This document shows positions 13,721 through 15,770 of a stretch of 15,770 bases of DNA, piece after piece. The stretch is taken from the NCBI GenBank assembly GCA_964412845.1, contig CAYPQM010000159.1, forward strand, positions 1 through 15,770, in the 5' to 3' direction. Under the pieces are notes generated by a model. It saw only the letters and a program-made list of their open reading frames with translations, ran no database searches and was not told the origin of the DNA. The position numbers and the translations under genes were made by a program. Within the stretch, counting starts at the first letter, position 1, and every line of letters begins with the position of its first letter. This stretch comes from JAWWPY01 sp964412845 (GTDB lineage Bacteria; Actinomycetota; Actinomycetes; Streptosporangiales; Streptosporangiaceae).

Positions 13721-14173
13721 CCGATCAGCGATCACCGAAGGTTGCCGCCAGGTGGGGCAGGAGTGTGCCATTTCGAACCAGACCGTCCAGCCCGTTGCCG
13801 GGTCGCCGCTGCGTCCCCAGTCGTGGGCCAACTGGGTGACGATGAGTAATCCACGCCCGTGCTGCCCGTCGCGGCGGCGGACGGGCCGGGTCCAGATTCC
13901 GCCATCATCCTGGACTTCCACCCGCAATCGGCCGCCGTGGATCTGGGCGCGGACGGTGAAATGACCACCGGATTGGCGTGACTGACTATGTGTCACGGCA
14001 TTCGTCGCGATCTCGGACAGGCACAGGACGGCATCATCGGCAGCCGGGAAGTCGTCCAGGATGCCGGACAGGAACCGGCGCGCCTCCCGGACCTGCGCGG
14101 CGGTGGCGGGATACCTGTGCGTGATGGCGGCCTGCGCGGCTGTGGTCGCCTCGTGCGTGGTGTACTCGTGCAT
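13088..14173 (-). CDS. RsbW/SpoIIAB-like ATP-binding protein with long antisense read-through tail
   Basis: Residues 1-136 are a complete HATPase_c_2 domain of the small anti-sigma/regulatory type: N-box LSEIATNAVTHS (52-63, Glu54 and Asn58), G1 box VEVQDDGG (85-92), G2 box GRGLLIV (106-112) and closing strand TGWTVWFEM (127-135). Such proteins bind anti-anti-sigma factors or sigma factors, and they accompany XRE/DUF397 pairs in abaA-like loci. Homologues normally end soon after the last strand. Here no stop occurs until 13088, and from about residue 152 the frame is pure antisense of the mycothiol-family gene. The tail is Arg/Pro/Gln-rich and shows no domain. The ATG at 14173 is preceded by GGAGG at eight bases; an upstream ATG at 14245 lacks an SD. 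The domain is certain, the 361-residue length is not. Confidence 0.75.
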   Translation of the reverse strand: MHEYTTHEATTAAQAAITHRYPATAAQVREARRFLSGILDDFPAADDAVLCLSEIATNAVTHSQSRQSGGHFTVRAQIHGGRLRVEVQDDGGIWTRPVRRRDGQHGRGLLIVTQLAHDWGRSGDPATGWTVWFEMAHSCPTWRQPSVIADRLGIGEPGARAALQMSVGQVPAAQDKGQVLSCAGHPCSGSKRPVDVVGMQFDPGQVDAEVLERARFRDGLQDDPQAFLGDAPGMAQRHREVEAVDHIVGQRALEPAPWRLPRVGRVVLERCQQLARCSRRVSPGAAVGHPVEFAAGPEDLGHEPHGRIPQWHRHVRDDLTHPPSGAQRRRVPGLGGQAGQHIGQLPAFRRDGLPDVCAGQR

Positions 14174-14310
14174 CCCCGGGGCCTCCGCTGCCTCTCCTAC
14201 GGGAAGCCTGGCCTGATGGTCGCCGCTGGCCTGGCAGCGGGCCATCGGTCCGGCTCGTGTGCACAGCCTGTCGGGTCAGGAATACGCTGCGGAAGTGAAA
14301 AGATCAGCCC

Positions 14311-14329
14311 GTAGCGCTCAGGGCGTTAC
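14311..14329. promoter_or_regulatory. Inverted repeat between ATPase and XRE genes
   Basis: GTAGCGC (14311-14317) and GCGTTAC (14323-14329) match as inverted arms at 6 of 7 positions around TCAGG. It lies in the divergent gap between the ATPase and the XRE regulator, so it is a possible operator. Confidence 0.35.
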
Positions 14330-14339
14330 GTGTGCCAGA

Positions 14340-14371
14340 CCTCCAAGTACTTGTGAGGATGTGTGACACAT
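14340..14371 (+). promoter_or_regulatory. Two adjacent palindromes covering the SD and start codon of the XRE gene
   Basis: CAAGTACTTG (14344-14353) is a perfect palindrome. With one bulged base it extends to CCTC...GAGG (14340-14358), so in RNA the GAGGA ribosome binding site (14355-14359) would be partly paired. It is directly followed by ATGTGTGACACAT (14359-14371), a perfect 6-bp-arm palindrome around a central G whose end includes the first bases of the start codon. Either could be an operator for the XRE protein or a translational control structure. Confidence 0.5.
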
Positions 14372-15185
14372 GGCTCCGATCCGTGACAGCGATCAATCGG
14401 CGCTGGCCATGTTCGCGGCCGAATTACGCGCGGCGCGGGGCCGGGCGGCGCTATCGCGAGACGAACTGGCTGCGCGGATCAACTACAGCGGTTCACTCGT
14501 TGGCATGGTCGAGAGCATGAGAAGGGTGCCGAGCCTGGAATTCGCGCAGCGGTGCGATGAAGCGCTCGGCACGACTGGCACCTTCGCGCGGATGCAGCAG
14601 CATTTGCGCGCCTCGCCGTTCCCTTCGTGGTTCCGGCCGTTCGCCCAGCACGAGCGCGAGGCGACGTCGCTGCGCACGTTCGAGCTGGCTCTGGTGCCGG
14701 GCCTATTACAGACGGCGGAGGTGGCCCGCGCTCTGCTCAGCACCCGGATGGGCGCCGACGACGATGAGGTGGATCAACTGGTGACCGCCCGTCTGGAGCG
14801 GCAGTCGATCCTCGACCGCGAGGAGCCGCCGCTGCTGTGGGTGGTGATGGACGAAGGGGCTTTGCGCCGGCCAGTCGGCGGCCGGAAAGTGATGCGCGCC
14901 CAGGTAGAGCACTTGATTGAAATGGCGCAGCGGCCGAATGTGCTGATCCAGGTGATCCCGCTCGATGTCGGCGCGCATGACGGGGTCAATGGGCCGCTGG
15001 TGATCGCCGACTTTGACGACGCGCCCAGTATCGTGTTCTTGGAGACAGCACTGGGCGGACTTGTCGTTGAGCGCCCCGAGGATGTTGCTACCGTCACGCT
15101 TAGGTACGAGACGCTGAGAGCCGAGGCGCTACCGCGTGCGGGCTCGCTGGAGATGCTGAGGGAAGTGGCGGAAGCATGGACCTGA
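14370..15185 (+). CDS. XRE helix-turn-helix regulator with DUF5753 domain (WhiJ-like)
   Basis: A 271-residue DNA-binding protein of the type found in whiJ and abaA-like developmental clusters of Streptomyces. Residues 11-75 are an XRE helix-turn-helix (LRAARGRAALSRDELAARIN, then SGSLVGMVESMRRVPSLEFA). Residues about 85-268 are DUF5753: FRPFAQHEREATSLRTFE, LVPGLLQTAEVARALL, RLERQSILDR, QVIPLDVGAHDGVNGPLVI. GAGGA ten bases before the ATG is the only SD candidate and lies in a palindrome. Two TTA codons occur at residues 19 (14424-14426) and 113 (14706-14708), a rare codon that makes genes bldA-dependent in Streptomyces. Its stop lies within the following DUF397 gene, so the two are translationally coupled. 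It probably binds its own promoter region and the divergent ATPase promoter. Confidence 0.93.
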   Translation: MAPIRDSDQSALAMFAAELRAARGRAALSRDELAARINYSGSLVGMVESMRRVPSLEFAQRCDEALGTTGTFARMQQHLRASPFPSWFRPFAQHEREATSLRTFELALVPGLLQTAEVARALLSTRMGADDDEVDQLVTARLERQSILDREEPPLLWVVMDEGALRRPVGGRKVMRAQVEHLIEMAQRPNVLIQVIPLDVGAHDGVNGPLVIADFDDAPSIVFLETALGGLVVERPEDVATVTLRYETLRAEALPRAGSLEMLREVAEAWT

Positions 15186-15379
15186 CCGGCGCTAGGTGGC
15201 GCACGTCGAGCTACAGCGGTACCACTGGCGGCAACTGCGTAGAGGTAGCGGCCAACCTGCCTGGCATCGTTGCCGTTCGTGATTCAAAGGACTGTGCGGG
15301 TCCTGTGCTCGTGTTCACCCCTGATGAGTGGCAGGCGTTTACCGCTGAGGTGCGGGACGGCGAGTCTGACCCAGCCTGA
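15176..15379 (+). CDS. DUF397 small protein
   Basis: A 67-residue protein filling the whole DUF397 domain: WRTSSYSG (8-15), GGNCVEVA (18-25), VAVRDSKD (32-39), then GPVLVFTPDEWQAF (42-55). In Streptomyces such proteins pair with the XRE-DUF5753 regulator encoded just upstream, and a direct regulator-DUF397 interaction, sometimes compared with antitoxin-toxin pairs, has been proposed. The ATG overlaps the end of the regulator gene by 10 bp; the nearest SD-like sequence is GCGGAAG. No signal peptide or TM segment, so cytosolic. Its precise activity is not established. Confidence 0.92.
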   Translation: MDLTGARWRTSSYSGTTGGNCVEVAANLPGIVAVRDSKDCAGPVLVFTPDEWQAFTAEVRDGESDPA

Positions 15380-15494
15380 CGGGCTGATAGAGCGGCGTGG
15401 ACCACCCGCTTGGACGGGCTGGCCACCCTCTGCGGGGCGGCCGCTGGCAGCGCTGTCTCCGGCACCGGACAGGCCTGCCCTCACAATCCTGGCC
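15380..15494. other. Non-coding stretch after DUF397
   Basis: No gene-like frame is visible here. The 9-base GACGGGCTG occurs both just after the DUF397 stop and again about 30 bases on. The open frames on both strands are low-complexity Arg/Pro-rich and lack start signals. The 74 bases after the DUF1905 remnant (15697-15770) are likewise without a recognisable feature. Confidence 0.6.
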
Positions 15495-15696
15495 GCGCTT
15501 TGATCCCGCCGCGAGCAGGTCGATTACCTCAGCGATGCGGGCCGCACGGACGTCCGGCCGGCGGGTGGTCGATCGTGCCGCCGACGGGATGGTTGGCCTT
15601 GGCACCCCACGTCTCATCCGGGTCGAACGGCACCGCGATGACCGCGCGGCCGCCGGGATCGGCGGCGATGACGGCGCGGAACCGCTGCGGGCCCAT
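15495..15696 (-). pseudogene. Collapsed DUF1905/YdeI-like gene with internal deletion and frameshift
   Basis: An ATG at 15696 opens MGPQRFRAVIAADPGGRAVI...VPFDPDETWGAKANHPVGGTID, the N-terminal half of a DUF1905 beta-barrel domain. After about residue 43 the sense is lost and a stop occurs at 15529. In another frame, 15554 to 15495 reads VRAARIAEVIDLLAAGSKR, which resembles the C-terminal helix of YdeI/OmpD-associated proteins (RARRIA..V..LAAG..), the usual partner of DUF1905. About 100 or more residues of the middle appear deleted, with the junction between roughly 15555 and 15570. The intact first frame would give a 55-residue product. The N-terminal match is good; the C-terminal match is short and based on pattern memory. 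Confidence 0.55.
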
Positions 15697-15770
15697 GACT
15701 CTTATCGTGGCATGACGGTGGCGAGGGCGGGAGGCCAGACCAGAGCGGTTGCTGGCCCAGGCCGCCGCGA

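Noticed and set aside
14174..14245. Upstream ATG at 14245 as start of the RsbW-like ATPase
   Set aside because: No SD there, whereas the ATG at 14173 has GGAGG at eight bases and begins close to the domain.

Overview
The window is about 70% GC with strong third-position GC bias, GTG starts and GGAGG-type ribosome binding sites. It carries an F420-dependent NADP reductase, a mycothiol-dependent enzyme family member, and an XRE/DUF397/RsbW-type ATPase cluster. Together these point to a filamentous actinomycete (Streptomyces or Streptosporangiales-like); the genus cannot be fixed from the sequence alone. No rRNA, tRNA, insertion sequence, CRISPR array or phage module was seen.

Layout. 1-1661: a truncated NadD-like nucleotidyltransferase at the edge, overlapped by a reverse-strand 14-TM MFS drug exporter with a TetR-type operator upstream. 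1919-5176: panB, a reverse F420-dependent NADP reductase, a divergent conserved protein of unknown role, and a PEP mutase/isocitrate lyase-like enzyme. 5202-7431 (reverse): two proteins each built of two YbjQ-type domains and a 62-residue Cys/His protein, with a 24-bp tandem repeat between. 7446-9234: type I methionine aminopeptidase (start codon 14 bp from the divergent small gene) and a PhyH-like oxygenase. 9231-12102 (reverse): an Otr(A)/Tet(M)-type ribosomal protection GTPase behind a leader ORF and SD-masking hairpin, and an orphan methyltransferase. 12223-13720: a tightly coupled ArsR - SRPBCC - mycothiol-dependent (DinB-fold) operon. 13088-15379: a whiJ/abaA-like developmental cluster of RsbW-type ATPase (reverse), XRE-DUF5753 regulator and DUF397 protein. 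15495-15696: a collapsed DUF1905/YdeI gene.

How it fits together. The window is a mosaic of core genes (panB, map, F420 reductase) and accessory regulatory or resistance genes. The most interesting signal is the 5' region of the ribosomal protection gene: a well-initiated 36-codon leader ORF overlaps the GTG start, and a 12-bp stem pairs its early codons with the resistance gene's Shine-Dalgarno region. This is the architecture expected of ribosome-mediated translational attenuation. The same GTPase has an unusually long domain IV loop where Tet(M)-type proteins contact the decoding centre. Other notable points are an ATPase frame that runs antisense through an entire neighbouring gene, palindromes embracing the SD and start codon of the XRE regulator plus two TTA codons in that gene, and two decayed genes at the window edges.
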